NCBI GenBank assembly: GCA_012840405.1
Contig: DULM01000149.1
Span: 1-40,027, forward strand
Source: Syntrophomonadaceae bacterium
Lineage (GTDB): Bacteria; Bacillota; DSM-12270; Thermacetogeniales; Thermacetogeniaceae
DNA: 40,027 nt
Reading direction: 5' to 3'
In this document: positions 23,096 through 31,604 of the stretch, in pieces
Numbering within the stretch: position 1 is the first letter of the stretch
Layout of the letters: every line of letters starts with the position of its first letter
Notes under the pieces: generated by a model
The model's input: only the letters and a program-made list of their open reading frames with translations
Told to the model about the DNA's origin: nothing
Databases searched by the model: none
Made by a program: the position numbers and the translations under genes

Positions 23096-24302
23096 CGGTT
23101 CCCCTCCTCACAGTGGAAACTACCTTTCCGTAGGTTCCCCCACCCCCTGGGTTGAAGATCAGTTCACCCTTACGTGCTTGTTGGATAGTCAGAGCCACTT
23201 TTTCTCCCACAACAGATACTAATTCCTCATAACCGACCTGATGTAAAACATTCATCTCGGTTCCAAAAGACTCCAGAAGCAAAGAAATCGTCTTAGGCCC
23301 CACTCCCGGCAAAAAGAGCAAAGGAACCTGGTAGTGGTAAGGGGGGCGTCCCTGGGGAGAAGAGGGTTCCCTCCAGTCCCCGATCTCGATAATCCGGTCA
23401 AGGACCCCTTTAACCACTTTTGAACTGCCGCAGTCAGGACAGCTTGCCACAGGAGGTGGTGCCTCAGCAATTTTGCCGCAGGAAAGACACTGGGTGCGGT
23501 GGTATTTCCCCAGCCTGGGATCAAGCCCAAAATTCGCCAGGACCTTCCTGCCTTCTTTTTTCTGCAGAGCCATTACCAGTTCTGCAAAACTGGGTTCAGC
23601 CAGGAGAAGAAGATTATATTCCCGGCCCAAATTTTTCAGAGAATGAGCATCTGAATTGCTTAAGAAGGTCAAATCAGCAAGCTCTGACAGATGGTCTGCC
23701 AGACCGGTATCTGCACTCAAGCCCAGTTCCAGAGCAAATATTTTGTTAAACCCCTGCTCTCCCAGCAGTGCAGTCAATCGATGGGTACAGCAACCGTAAA
23801 CACCCTTATGGGGTGTAAAGGCATGAGCAGGCATAAAGATCCCGGAGCGGGCCAACACCTCATCTAAAATCACCCTGGCTGGAAGGTGGCAGCGCTGAGT
23901 GCTCAACTCCGGGTTGGTAATATGTTCTGCCTGGAAAGAGGAAAAAGAACGAAGTGCCTCCAGTGTGGGAAAATAAGCGAGCCAGTGGGCAACTCCTCCC
24001 TTTTCCTCAGTTGTTTCCACTTCAGCACCGGGGATCAAGGTCAAAGAGTCCTGGTAGCGTAAGCCACCACCGGCCAACTCCCAGGCTATGCCTTCAGCAA
24101 CCAGGTCCTCCAGCTCAGAACAGAGCCTGGGGCAGGCCGCATCCACAATCCCCAGTATGTTCAAGCCTTTCCGCAGAGTCGCTTCCTCCAAGACCCCGGG
24201 TATGGTCTGGCTGCGGGCCGCGGTCACTTTCACCGGATAACCGCTTTGTGTTCGGCCGATATGCACATGCAGGTCCCCAAAGTATCTATTCAGCATGGTC
24301 AT
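23079..24302 (-). CDS. Endonuclease Q-like PHP-domain nuclease (YqxK family)
   Basis: A 407-residue protein. The N-terminal PHP domain shows FGDLHVHIG, ACPRLC and PAHAFTPHKGVYG with LSNSDAHS as metal ligands. A four-cysteine zinc ribbon follows (CLSCGK and CPDCGSS). The C-terminal part has PGVGPKTISLLLESFG, a helix-hairpin-helix-like element. This is the EndoQ layout: an enzyme that nicks DNA 5' of deaminated bases such as hypoxanthine and uracil, known from Thermococcales and some Bacillus (YqxK). The start ATG at 24302 has GGGAGA 7 nt upstream and overlaps the NUDIX gene by 17 bp. The nearby NUDIX and spoIIM genes match the YqxK neighbourhood in Bacillus. The activity is inferred from the family. 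Confidence 0.85.
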   Translation of the reverse strand: MTMLNRYFGDLHVHIGRTQSGYPVKVTAARSQTIPGVLEEATLRKGLNILGIVDAACPRLCSELEDLVAEGIAWELAGGGLRYQDSLTLIPGAEVETTEEKGGVAHWLAYFPTLEALRSFSSFQAEHITNPELSTQRCHLPARVILDEVLARSGIFMPAHAFTPHKGVYGCCTHRLTALLGEQGFNKIFALELGLSADTGLADHLSELADLTFLSNSDAHSLKNLGREYNLLLLAEPSFAELVMALQKKEGRKVLANFGLDPRLGKYHRTQCLSCGKIAEAPPPVASCPDCGSSKVVKGVLDRIIEIGDWREPSSPQGRPPYHYQVPLLFLPGVGPKTISLLLESFGTEMNVLHQVGYEELVSVVGEKVALTIQQARKGELIFNPGGGGTYGKVVSTVRRGTGVRDE

Positions 24303-24846
24303 TCAACATTCTCCCGGCCAGAATCCCTAAACATGTTTTGCCATCTCTGATTTCTCCGTTCAAAACCATACGGGCGGCCTCAGCAAGGGGGATGGTTACC
24401 ACATCGATAAACTCCTCTTCATCAGGGCAGGCCTCACCTTTGACCAGCCCTTTGGCCAGGACCAAGTAGAGAAGCTCATCACAAAAACCCGGTGATGTAT
24501 AAAAGGAGCAGATTAGCTGCCATTGTTCAGCTGTATAACCTGTTTCCTCCTCCAATTCCCGCCGGGCGCATGCCAGTGGTTCCTCATCCCCATCCCTTTT
24601 ACCGGCTGGCAGTTCCAGCAGGATCTCCCCAGTAGCATGCCTGTACTGCCGCACCATTATTACTTCACCATCTTGGGTTAAGGGTAAAATTACTACAGCC
24701 CCCGGGTGTTTGACAACCTCTCGTTTAGCGGTTTTCCCATCTGGGAGTTCAACAGTATCTACCTGCACTTTGATGATCTTTCCTTGGAATACTTCCTCTG
24801 ATGACACAAATTTCTCTTTGAGTCTCTCTTCCAGCCCCTTCTCCAT
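24286..24846 (-). CDS. nudF: NUDIX hydrolase, ADP-ribose pyrophosphatase type
   Basis: About 186 residues from ATG 24846, which has AGAGGTGA 5 nt upstream; a GTG three codons earlier would lie inside that site. The Nudix box is complete in the stretch starting GKRDGDEEPLACARRELEEE and continuing TGYTA. The preceding VRQYRHATGEILLELPAG and the N-terminal EVVKHPGAVVILPL are those of the YqkG/NudF group, which hydrolyse ADP-ribose to AMP and ribose-5-phosphate. It overlaps the EndoQ gene and is 17 bp after DUF3866, so it is inside one long transcript. Same place as in Bacillus (yqkG, upstream of spoIIM). Confidence 0.92.
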   Translation of the reverse strand: MEKGLEERLKEKFVSSEEVFQGKIIKVQVDTVELPDGKTAKREVVKHPGAVVILPLTQDGEVIMVRQYRHATGEILLELPAGKRDGDEEPLACARRELEEETGYTAEQWQLICSFYTSPGFCDELLYLVLAKGLVKGEACPDEEEFIDVVTIPLAEAARMVLNGEIRDGKTCLGILAGRMLNDHAE

Positions 24847-24863
24847 CTTGATCACCTCTATGA

Positions 24864-25940
24864 TTATTTACAAAGATCTGCCGCAATCGAACCTGCTGCA
24901 CCGGCAGCCAGGAAAAATGCCGGATCAGTAGACTGGTCTCGTCCCATACTGCTCACCCTGATCCCCATTTCCGCAAGATAGGCCAGTGCTGGGCTTCCAT
25001 CCCGGAACACTACCCTGTGACGAGCAAAGATCCTCGCTTCTTCCAGCTGTTTTTTGATCAGATCACTCTGCTGGCTGTTGTCCAATTCCGGCAGGGCGAT
25101 CACAGCCTCCCGCAGAGCAACCTGTCCCAGTGCAGTCAGGGTATGGTGGCTGACCCCTTGATGGCGGGGGCGCGGGTCAGCAAAACTGATCCTGGGAATA
25201 GCCACAGGCTGGCCCCCCAGAATGCTTGCTGCATTAATGATCTCGCCCTGCTCCAGGGCGGTTGTCCCCCACTTAGTGCCTGTCCCGACAATACCTGGTC
25301 CCATGGTGACAATAATCACATCTGCCTTGAGGACCTGATAAGCTGCGATCAGCCCGGAATAGATATTCACACTCTCCAGATCACCGCCAAAGGCATGCCC
25401 TGTGGTAACAGTTCCGGCAATGATCCCCTCTTTCTTGAGGGTCCGCACCATCCTGCTTAAAGGAAGAGGGAGAGCAGCACCATCGGTCATTACATAAACA
25501 ACCCTCAGTTGCTTCTTTCCTGCCAAACAGCCAGCAGCAGCAGGAGCCAGCATACTGTGCAGGGTCCCTACCACTACAGGGGTCCCTTCCAGTGATCTAA
25601 ACTCCTTGATGTCATTGTGGTATGGGCTCTCTTGCTCCTCTACACTGAGCACTTTAAGCTGGTAGGGGGTATAGCGGAGTTTCATAATATGTCCTGGCCC
25701 AGTTTTATTCTCCGGGGTGCGGCTCAGATTAGCGATCACAAAGTGATAGCCGCCAGTGCCCAATTTCAGTTGAACAGCTGTTGTGTTAAGATAAACCAGA
25801 TCCCCTACAAATGCCTCTCCACTGAGCAATGGGTAGTTCCAGGCAAGGCAGTTTGCTCCTTCACACTCCACTTCCAGTTCCTGAATCTGCTCTGAGGAGT
25901 CAATGATCCTGATAACTTTTCCTTTTTTCCAGTTGATCAA
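24864..25940 (-). CDS. DUF3866 family protein
   Basis: A 358-residue protein conserved in Clostridia and Actinobacteria but without known function. It opens with INWKKGKVIRII and contains YHFVIANLSRTPENKTGPGH, LRYTPYQLKVLSVEEQESP and a Gly-rich segment VTTGHAFGGDLESVNIYSGL followed by MGPGIVGTGTKWG. The TTG start at 25940 overlaps the stop of the peptidase gene (TTGA), so translation is coupled. I see no membrane segments or metal motif. The glycine-rich core suggests nucleotide or phosphate binding, which is only a guess. It stands between the M20 peptidase and the NUDIX hydrolase in an apparent operon. Confidence 0.85.
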   Translation of the reverse strand: MINWKKGKVIRIIDSSEQIQELEVECEGANCLAWNYPLLSGEAFVGDLVYLNTTAVQLKLGTGGYHFVIANLSRTPENKTGPGHIMKLRYTPYQLKVLSVEEQESPYHNDIKEFRSLEGTPVVVGTLHSMLAPAAAGCLAGKKQLRVVYVMTDGAALPLPLSRMVRTLKKEGIIAGTVTTGHAFGGDLESVNIYSGLIAAYQVLKADVIIVTMGPGIVGTGTKWGTTALEQGEIINAASILGGQPVAIPRISFADPRPRHQGVSHHTLTALGQVALREAVIALPELDNSQQSDLIKKQLEEARIFARHRVVFRDGSPALAYLAEMGIRVSSMGRDQSTDPAFFLAAGAAGSIAADLCK

Positions 25941-27076
25941 GGTTGCATCCCTTCTGTGCTTAATTGAATCATCTCCCAGAGAATTTGAACAACACTGATC
26001 AAATCCCGGGAATCCAGGTATTCCTCTGTGGTGTGGGCATTCTGCATTCCCACTGATAGATTGGCTGCTTGCAGTCCGGCCGCATTAAAAATATTGGCAT
26101 CACTGCCGCCTCCGGTGGGCTCCAGGCGCGGCTTGAGCCCAGCCCTTTCCATAGCTTTGGCAGCAAATTTAATTACCTGCTGTCCAGGGTCGATCCGGTA
26201 TTCGGGATATTCCAATGTCACATTTATTTCACAATCAGCTCCTGGGATCTGTTTGATCTTTTCAAACTCCTTAATGATCCTGGAGGTAATATCATCCAGC
26301 TTCTCCCTTTTCAGGCTTCTGGTCTCCCCCTGAACAAAAACTGAATCAGGGATGATATTGGTGGCTTTACCTCCTTCAATAATACCGATATTAGAGGTGG
26401 TTTCCTCATCGATCCTGCCCAAGGGAAGCCGGGAGATCACCTCACTGGCGATCCTGATGGCATTAACCCCTAACTCCGGTTCGAAACCGGCATGAGCGGA
26501 TTTTCCCTTGACAGTGATATTGAAAATATTCTGGGCCGGTGCAGCAGTAATGATAACTCCCGGTGAGCCGCTGGAATCCAGGACATAGCCGAAATCCGCT
26601 TCCAGTTTCCCATAGTCGAAGTTTCTGCTCCCCAATAACCCCCTCTCTTCCCCTACGGTCAGGAGAACTTCCAGCATGCCATGGGGCTGATCCTGCTCTC
26701 TGATCATCTCCAATAACTCCAACAGGGCAGCAATCCCTGCTTTGTCATCCCCACCAAGGACAGTATCCCCTTTACTCCGGAAAACACCATCTTCAAAGAT
26801 AACCTTCACACCATCAGCAGGCACAACTGTATCCATATGACAGCAGAAAAAAAGGGATTGGTATCGCTCATCACCGGGAAGCCGGGCAAGAAGATTGCCG
26901 GTTGTGCCTCCGATTTTGGCAGCTGTATCATCTTCCTCAACACTAAAACCAAAGCCCTGTAAACGGGACTTCAAATAATCGGCTAATTCCCGCTCTTTTA
27001 AGGATGGGGAAGGAATTTCGGCAAGTTTGATAAACTCCTGAAAAAGCCTTTCTTCATTTACGGCAACAGGCATCAT
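25937..27076 (-). CDS. M20-family metallopeptidase, tripeptidase T-like (YqjE type)
   Basis: Zinc exopeptidase of 379 residues. The metal ligands are seen in FFCCHMDTVVP (His, Asp), LGGDDKAGIAALLEL (bridging Asp), TVGEERGLLGS (catalytic Glu pair) and LDSSGSPG, with a final His in MQNAHTTEEYLD. A lid domain with GKSAHAGFEPELGVNAI is inserted. This is the PepT/YqjE group that takes short peptides in the cytoplasm. The ATG at 27076 follows GAGGGGG, and a second ATG comes right after. It overlaps DUF3866 at the stop codon and starts 9 bp after the MraY-like gene. Confidence 0.92.
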   Translation of the reverse strand: MMPVAVNEERLFQEFIKLAEIPSPSLKERELADYLKSRLQGFGFSVEEDDTAAKIGGTTGNLLARLPGDERYQSLFFCCHMDTVVPADGVKVIFEDGVFRSKGDTVLGGDDKAGIAALLELLEMIREQDQPHGMLEVLLTVGEERGLLGSRNFDYGKLEADFGYVLDSSGSPGVIITAAPAQNIFNITVKGKSAHAGFEPELGVNAIRIASEVISRLPLGRIDEETTSNIGIIEGGKATNIIPDSVFVQGETRSLKREKLDDITSRIIKEFEKIKQIPGADCEINVTLEYPEYRIDPGQQVIKFAAKAMERAGLKPRLEPTGGGSDANIFNAAGLQAANLSVGMQNAHTTEEYLDSRDLISVVQILWEMIQLSTEGMQP

Positions 27077-27085
27077 AAAACCCCC

Positions 27086-27901
27086 TCATTTAGCTCTGCC
27101 CAAATTATCCAGGAAACGCAGCAGAGAATTGTTTTCTATAATCTCGGTAAGTGAATACTTCTCAGTAAACAGATGCAGCAAAAGCAAAAACCCAACCAAA
27201 ATCAGTTGAGCTGTAAAGGGCATGGTCCAGGCACAGGCTAAACCCAGGGCAGCACCCATCAGATTAGACCCAGTATCACCGAGCATCCCCTTTGCCTTCA
27301 GATCAACAGGAAATAGGGCTAATAGGCCGCCAGCTATAGGGGACAGCAGAACCAAAGGCATTTTACTCCAGTAAACAGCCAGCAAAATAATAAACCACAG
27401 ATAGAACACCTTGATCGCCCTACCAGGACGCAGATCCATCAGATTGATGGTATTGGCAGCCAATGCGATCAATAAAGCTGCAGTCAATATCTCCCACCAG
27501 GGCTGTGATTTCAGCAACAGCAATGAAAGGAACAGGGCTCCCAATCCCCCTCCTAAAGCCTTTAAGGCACCTGTGGTAAGCCTCCCCTGAAACAAAGCGC
27601 CAAAATGCCCTTTCAGCCCACGGCTGTCCCTGGACCCCAGCAGATCATCGATCAGGCCCAGCAGGGCAAAAAACAGAACAGCCAGCAGAAAAGTAAGAAC
27701 AGCTTCTGCTGAGAACCACTGCAGCAAAAGAAATGCTGCCAAGAGGTAAACAACAACCAGAACTAAACCAATGCTTACAGGAATGGATTCCTGGCGAAAG
27801 TTGGGGCGAACAGCTCCTGTTTCCTGAAGCAAATAAATAAAAAAAGGAAGCAGTAGCAAGGTTAGAATATAACCCACTCCCACTCCAATTAGTATCTTCA
27901 T
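27086..27901 (-). CDS. MraY/WecA-like polyprenyl-phosphate glycosyl-1-phosphate transferase
   Basis: Integral membrane protein of 271 residues with about nine to ten hydrophobic segments. The family residues are present: GLIDDLLGSRD (the Asp pair), NTINLMDLRPGRA (in place of the usual NxxNxxDG), and KGMLGDTGSNLMGAALG. It is shorter than true MraY (about 320) and lacks the HIHH-type loop, so it is not the main cell-wall enzyme. It should move a sugar phosphate from a UDP-sugar onto a lipid phosphate. The start ATG overlaps the GT2 stop (ATGA), so the two are translationally coupled, and the SteB- and SteA-like genes lie just upstream. The group probably makes or controls an envelope glycan, which is inference. 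Confidence 0.85.
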   Translation of the reverse strand: MKILIGVGVGYILTLLLLPFFIYLLQETGAVRPNFRQESIPVSIGLVLVVVYLLAAFLLLQWFSAEAVLTFLLAVLFFALLGLIDDLLGSRDSRGLKGHFGALFQGRLTTGALKALGGGLGALFLSLLLLKSQPWWEILTAALLIALAANTINLMDLRPGRAIKVFYLWFIILLAVYWSKMPLVLLSPIAGGLLALFPVDLKAKGMLGDTGSNLMGAALGLACAWTMPFTAQLILVGFLLLLHLFTEKYSLTEIIENNSLLRFLDNLGRAK

Positions 27902-28569
27902 TGAGCCACCTCTTTCCAGGAACTGATCAAAGCCAGCAGAACATCTTTGAACTGCCTGCCCCGGTGCATAAAACCGGAAAGATCCCTGCCGGTGACCCGG
28001 TGAAACATTGTTGTGGGAACCTCCTGGATGCGAAAACCGCAGCGTGCTGCCTTAATGGTCATAGCTAACTCTACACCATATCCGGAAGCAAAGGGTGCCA
28101 CCGCATCCAGTACCTCTCTGCGCATAACCCGCTGGCCTGAAAGGGGAGCTTCCAGCCGCAGCCCTGTACGCAAATAGATCCCGGTGCGGGCCAAACCTTT
28201 GACCAGACCAAACCCTCCTGCTTTTTTAACAGGAGGGAAGGTAGCAATAGTCATGTCTGCCTTGTTATCCAAAACCGGGCCTGCCAGTAACTCCAGTTGA
28301 CCTGCACTTTCACCCAGATCCCCATCCAAGAGAGCCACCACTGGTTGATTAATATAGGGTATACCCCGATTGAGGGCCTCCCCCTTACCATAATTAGAGC
28401 CCAAGCTGATTACCTGGGCACCTGCTTCCTTTGCTTTCAGCGCTGTTCCATCCTGGGACCCGTCATCTACCACTATCAACTGCCCAACATGAGGAACCTT
28501 GATAGCTGCTTTCACTGTCTCAGCTATTAAATCTTCTTCATTATATGCTGGAATCAATACACTAATCAA
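27898..28569 (-). CDS. Family 2 glycosyltransferase
   Basis: GT-A fold glycosyltransferase of 223 residues with SVLIPAYNEEDLIAETV at the N-terminus, VVDDGSQDGT (nucleotide) and ALLDGDLGE in place of the DxD. It has no C-terminal membrane segments, so it is cytosolic or peripheral. The start is a TTG at 28569, and the ribosome site AAGGAAG is rather far (11 nt), so the N-terminus is only fairly certain. It lies between the SteB-like gene (15 bp) and the MraY-like gene (4-bp overlap). The usual reading is that it transfers a sugar to a lipid-linked acceptor made by the next enzyme; the sugar is unknown. Confidence 0.88.
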   Translation of the reverse strand: MISVLIPAYNEEDLIAETVKAAIKVPHVGQLIVVDDGSQDGTALKAKEAGAQVISLGSNYGKGEALNRGIPYINQPVVALLDGDLGESAGQLELLAGPVLDNKADMTIATFPPVKKAGGFGLVKGLARTGIYLRTGLRLEAPLSGQRVMRREVLDAVAPFASGYGVELAMTIKAARCGFRIQEVPTTMFHRVTGRDLSGFMHRGRQFKDVLLALISSWKEVAQ

Positions 28570-28584
28570 ATCAAGGTCACTTCC

Positions 28585-29457
28585 TTACTCCAAAGGGGGA
28601 AGAAAACTTTCTGCGGTCTCTTTAATTCCATAATGCCCTGGATAACCGTTCATCGCCTGTATTAAAGCCAACTGTCCATGGGCTGTGTCAATATTATCGA
28701 CCGTTGTCAAATGAACATTCTTATAATAGCGAATATAAGAAATCTCTACATCACTGTCTTCAGTCCCGTAAACAGTGCAGCCTGCTTTCTGCAGTGATTT
28801 TATCAAATTCAGATCAAAGATCTTGGCATAATTCTCATCTTTATTATGACTTCCCCCGATCACAATTACATCCTGCAGGGGATGGCCATAGGTCCCTGTG
28901 ACACTGGCGATCTCATTGTCATCTAAAAAAACAATTAGATCGCGGTGTGCTCCTGTGGCCACCGCTTCTCCCAACAGTTTAGCCAGATTAGCCAGGTATG
29001 CATCAGGATCGGGGTCATCTTTACCCAGCATCCCTGCTGTTTGTTTGCTTAAACTGGAATCTTTAAGCAAGCCCAGATTGACCACAGTAACCGACTGTAG
29101 ATCGGCTCCTGCAGATCTGAGAGCACTGAGCAAGCCGTCATGTTCTTTATTATAGTTGATATCAATCACAGCTATTTTACGTCCTTCAAGCTTTCCCCTC
29201 ACAAGTAAAGGTAATACACTCTCATCGAATTTCTGGTGGTTGGCGATCACTTCCTGAGCCTGCATGAGGGCATCAGCATTCACCTTATTTTCCTCACGCA
29301 AAACAGTAAATTCTTTTTCCAACCCTTCGATCATCTTCTTCTGCTGCTGGGTAATCGCATCACTGCTGATCATTGAAGTGCCGATCAAAATCCCTAACCC
29401 TAAAGCCAAAAATACAGCAGCCAAAGAAGCAATGTGATATCTAATATCAACAATCAA
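28585..29457 (-). CDS. SteB/MctB-like envelope protein (DUF3186, often named copper transporter)
   Basis: A 290-residue protein with one N-terminal transmembrane helix (IASLAAVFLALGLGILIGTSM), a coiled coil (residues about 36-75, QQQKKMIEGLEKEFTVLREE) and an outer Rossmann-like domain. The opening MIVDIRYHIASLAAVFLALG is the family signature. Relatives are Rv1698 (MctB) of Mycobacterium and SteB of Corynebacterium. The copper-transporter name comes from mycobacteria; in a one-membrane Firmicute, a role in cell separation or envelope control with SteA seems more likely. The TTG start has GGAAGGAG 9 nt upstream. The SteA-like gene lies 47 bp upstream. Confidence 0.85.
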   Translation of the reverse strand: MIVDIRYHIASLAAVFLALGLGILIGTSMISSDAITQQQKKMIEGLEKEFTVLREENKVNADALMQAQEVIANHQKFDESVLPLLVRGKLEGRKIAVIDINYNKEHDGLLSALRSAGADLQSVTVVNLGLLKDSSLSKQTAGMLGKDDPDPDAYLANLAKLLGEAVATGAHRDLIVFLDDNEIASVTGTYGHPLQDVIVIGGSHNKDENYAKIFDLNLIKSLQKAGCTVYGTEDSDVEISYIRYYKNVHLTTVDNIDTAHGQLALIQAMNGYPGHYGIKETAESFLPPLE

Positions 29458-29504
29458 GCTAAAAAACTCCTTCCGTTTTCCTCCATAACCGGCTATAAAT
29501 CCTA

Positions 29505-30626
29505 TTATATTCGCAGCAATAGCTTAACCTGCATAATCAACAGCTTAAGAAAACCCCTGGTAGCTGGAGACATAATAACGATCACAAAAATAGGTAGCAA
29601 GGCGGCAAGAAATATCTGTAACACATGTTTCAGCTTCAGCCCCTGCCGGTAAAGTTTGCTTACTCCTTTAGCATCAACCAGCTTAGAACCAACCTTGAGA
29701 CGCACTAAAAAGGTGCTAGCCATCCCTGGACGGCCCTTCTCCAAAAAATCGATCATATTGGAGTGGGTCCCTACAGCCACCATCAATTCAGCACCATGTT
29801 CATAGGCCAGCAGGAACGCAATATCCTCACTGGTCCCTGGAGCTGCATAAACAACAGCATCCAAACACAGTTCCTTAACTCTCGCTAAACCTGGTGCGCT
29901 TCCATCTGTATAGGCATGAACCACAAGTTCAGCACCACACTGCAGCGCTTTATCAGAAACACTATCCATATCCCCTACAATAATATCAGGTCGATAACCC
30001 AGTTCCAACAGGGCATCAGCCCCACCATCCACACCGATCAGCACAGGTTTTATTTCATCGATATAAGATTTCACTGTAAGAATATCATGCTGGTAGCCGG
30101 CCCCACGCACTACAATCATGGCATGCCGGCCCTTTAATTTTGTTTTTAATGGGGGCGCGGGGTATTCCCCCAGAATTAATCCCTTTTCCCTGCGGGCATA
30201 ATCCAGGGTATTATCAACAAACTTGGCCAGTTCATGCTTAACATTATCCTGTGCTGCAGCCATTTTCTCCCTGACTGCCTCTTCAGTGAGGAGAACAGCC
30301 CGGGCCACAAAAACACCATTGCAGAAAATATCCTCTCCGGAGATGACAACCTCATCCCCTTCGCGGATCATCTGCATCACATCCTGGCCCGCATTATCAA
30401 GAAGCGGGACCCCTGCCATGATTATCTTAAGAGGACCCGCATTAGGATACCTGCCGGTTATTGATAAACTAGCATTGATGATTGCTTTTGGCCGACAATT
30501 GATCAGTGATTCTGCGGCCAACTCGTCAATATCTGTATGATCAATAACAGCTATTTCATGATTAGACAAGCGTTTGACGAGGTTTTTTGTGCGAACATCA
30601 ACTCTTGCCTTTCCCTTAATCTCCAT
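29505..30626 (-). CDS. steA: SteA-like putative cytokinetic ring protein (thiamine pyrophosphokinase-like fold)
   Basis: A 373-residue protein with a thiamine-pyrophosphokinase-like domain in its middle (IGVDGGADALLELGYRPDI and VGDMDSVSD), preceded by a conserved N-terminal region (INASLSITGRYPNAGPLKI) and followed by a transmembrane segment (VLQIFLAALLPIFVIVIM) near the C-terminus. This matches SteA of Corynebacterium and Rv1697 of Mycobacterium. SteA and SteB act together in daughter-cell separation there. The catalytic thiamine-binding part is not evident, so pyrophosphokinase activity is unlikely. The ATG at 30626 follows a modest AGGGTTAGG. It heads the steA-steB-GT2-MraY-like cluster and has a possible vegetative promoter at 30663-30691. 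Confidence 0.88.
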   Translation of the reverse strand: MEIKGKARVDVRTKNLVKRLSNHEIAVIDHTDIDELAAESLINCRPKAIINASLSITGRYPNAGPLKIIMAGVPLLDNAGQDVMQMIREGDEVVISGEDIFCNGVFVARAVLLTEEAVREKMAAAQDNVKHELAKFVDNTLDYARREKGLILGEYPAPPLKTKLKGRHAMIVVRGAGYQHDILTVKSYIDEIKPVLIGVDGGADALLELGYRPDIIVGDMDSVSDKALQCGAELVVHAYTDGSAPGLARVKELCLDAVVYAAPGTSEDIAFLLAYEHGAELMVAVGTHSNMIDFLEKGRPGMASTFLVRLKVGSKLVDAKGVSKLYRQGLKLKHVLQIFLAALLPIFVIVIMSPATRGFLKLLIMQVKLLLRI

Positions 30627-30662
30627 GACCTAACCCTGCCTCGCCATTCTGACTTGCTATTA

Positions 30663-30691
30663 ATTTTATACCAATTAATATTTGCATGCAA
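30663..30691 (-). promoter_or_regulatory. Possible vegetative promoter of the steA cluster
   Basis: On the minus strand TTGCAT, a 17-bp spacer and TAAAAT (five of six -10 matches) lie 37 bp before the steA start, just after spo0A ends. The -35 overlaps a TTGCATGCAA palindrome. AT-rich context makes this uncertain. Confidence 0.35.
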
Positions 30692-30697
30692 GTTTGC

Positions 30698-31465
30698 CTA
30701 ACTGACCTTGGTTCCCACCCTCAAGCGGTCAGCAACCATAGCAATAAACTCTGAATTGGTTGGTTTTCCCCGTTCCACATCAATAGTGTACCCAAAGAAT
30801 TTGTTCATTAGTTCCACATTGCCCCGATCCCAGGCCAACTCGATGGCATGACGGATTGCCCTTTCCACTCTGCTGGGTGTTGTGTTGTATTTCTCGGCTA
30901 TAGCAGGGTAGAGTTCTTTAGTGACAGCACCTAATAGGTTCATCTCTTCCACAACCATCAATATAGCATCCCTGATATATTGATAACCCCTCACATGGGC
31001 TGGAACCCCCATTTGGTGCATTAAATTAGTGACCTCAACATCCAGGTTGCGGGTTTTGGGGATAGAACTTTTCACATTCCCCACCTGATTATTGGCCAAC
31101 TGCCGCACCCTGTTGGCCAGTATCTCCAGGTCAAAGGGTTTGAGGATATAGTAATTGGCACCTAACTCCACCGCACGCCTGGTCATCGCCTCCTGTCCAA
31201 AAGCGGTGAGGATAATTACCCGCGGGCGGTCCTCACCATAGTCCATAGAAAGCTTCTCCAGCACACCAATTCCATCCAAATGAGGCATAATCAGATCCAG
31301 AATAATCACATCCGGAGTTTCCTCATTCAACATCTCTATAGCCTGTATTCCGTTATGTGCCACCCCGCAAACAACACAATCCTCAAGGCCATCAAAATAT
31401 TCTTTCAAAATTTCGCAAAAATCCTTGTTATCGTCCACTATCATTATCTTAATCTGACTTACCAA
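30698..31465 (-). CDS. spo0A: Sporulation master regulator Spo0A
   Basis: Response regulator of 255 residues. The receiver domain has D11-D12, phospho-acceptor D57 in [13 protein letters not shown], the switch Thr in VIILTAFG and Lys in YILKPFD. The C-terminal DNA-binding domain carries [20 protein letters not shown] and [14 protein letters not shown], the recognition region of Spo0A. It binds 0A boxes and starts sporulation when phosphorylated. The start is a TTG at 31465 with AGGGGG 9 nt upstream. A sigma-H promoter overlapping a 0A box lies 57-86 bp upstream, so positive autoregulation is likely. It follows spoIVB as in nearly all spore formers. No phosphorelay kinase or Spo0F is in the window. 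Confidence 0.98.
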   Translation of the reverse strand: MVSQIKIMIVDDNKDFCEILKEYFDGLEDCVVCGVAHNGIQAIEMLNEETPDVIILDLIMPHLDGIGVLEKLSMDYGEDRPRVIILTAFGQEAMTRRAVELGANYYILKPFDLEILANRVRQLANNQVGNVKSSIPKTRNLDVEVTNLMHQMGVPAHVRGYQYIRDAILMVVEEMNLLGAVTKELYPAIAEKYNTTPSRVERAIRHAIELAWDRGNVELMNKFFGYTIDVERGKPTNSEFIAMVADRLRVGTKVS

Positions 31466-31521
31466 AGAATTTCGCCCCCTACATACAAATTACTTTATGT
31501 TATATCCTTTAATTTTATAGT

Positions 31522-31551
31522 TACTTCGACACCCCTACAAATATTTCCTTC
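31522..31551 (-). promoter_or_regulatory. Sigma-H promoter overlapping a Spo0A box, upstream of spo0A
   Basis: On the minus strand GAAGGAAAT (31551-31543), a 12-bp spacer and GTCGAAGTA (31530-31522) fit the sigma-H consensus except for one -10 base. TGTCGAA (31531-31525), the core 0A box, overlaps the -10. Transcription would start about 50 nt before the spo0A start codon. This matches the sigma-H and Spo0A-P control of the Bacillus spo0A Ps promoter. Confidence 0.7.
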
Positions 31552-31604
31552 ATCGAAATATAGGAGAAGATGACTTATTATAGATTTATAAAGATATTAA
31601 AAAA

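Noticed and set aside
28585-29457. Copper transporter function for the MctB-like gene
   Set aside because: It has one membrane helix, no metal-binding cysteine or methionine cluster, and sits with SteA and glycosyltransferase genes; the name reflects the mycobacterial homologue.
29505-30626. SteA-like gene as thiamine pyrophosphokinase
   Set aside because: Only the nucleotide-side motifs (GVDGGAD and GDMDS) are shared; the protein is much longer, has a C-terminal membrane helix and is followed by a SteB homologue.
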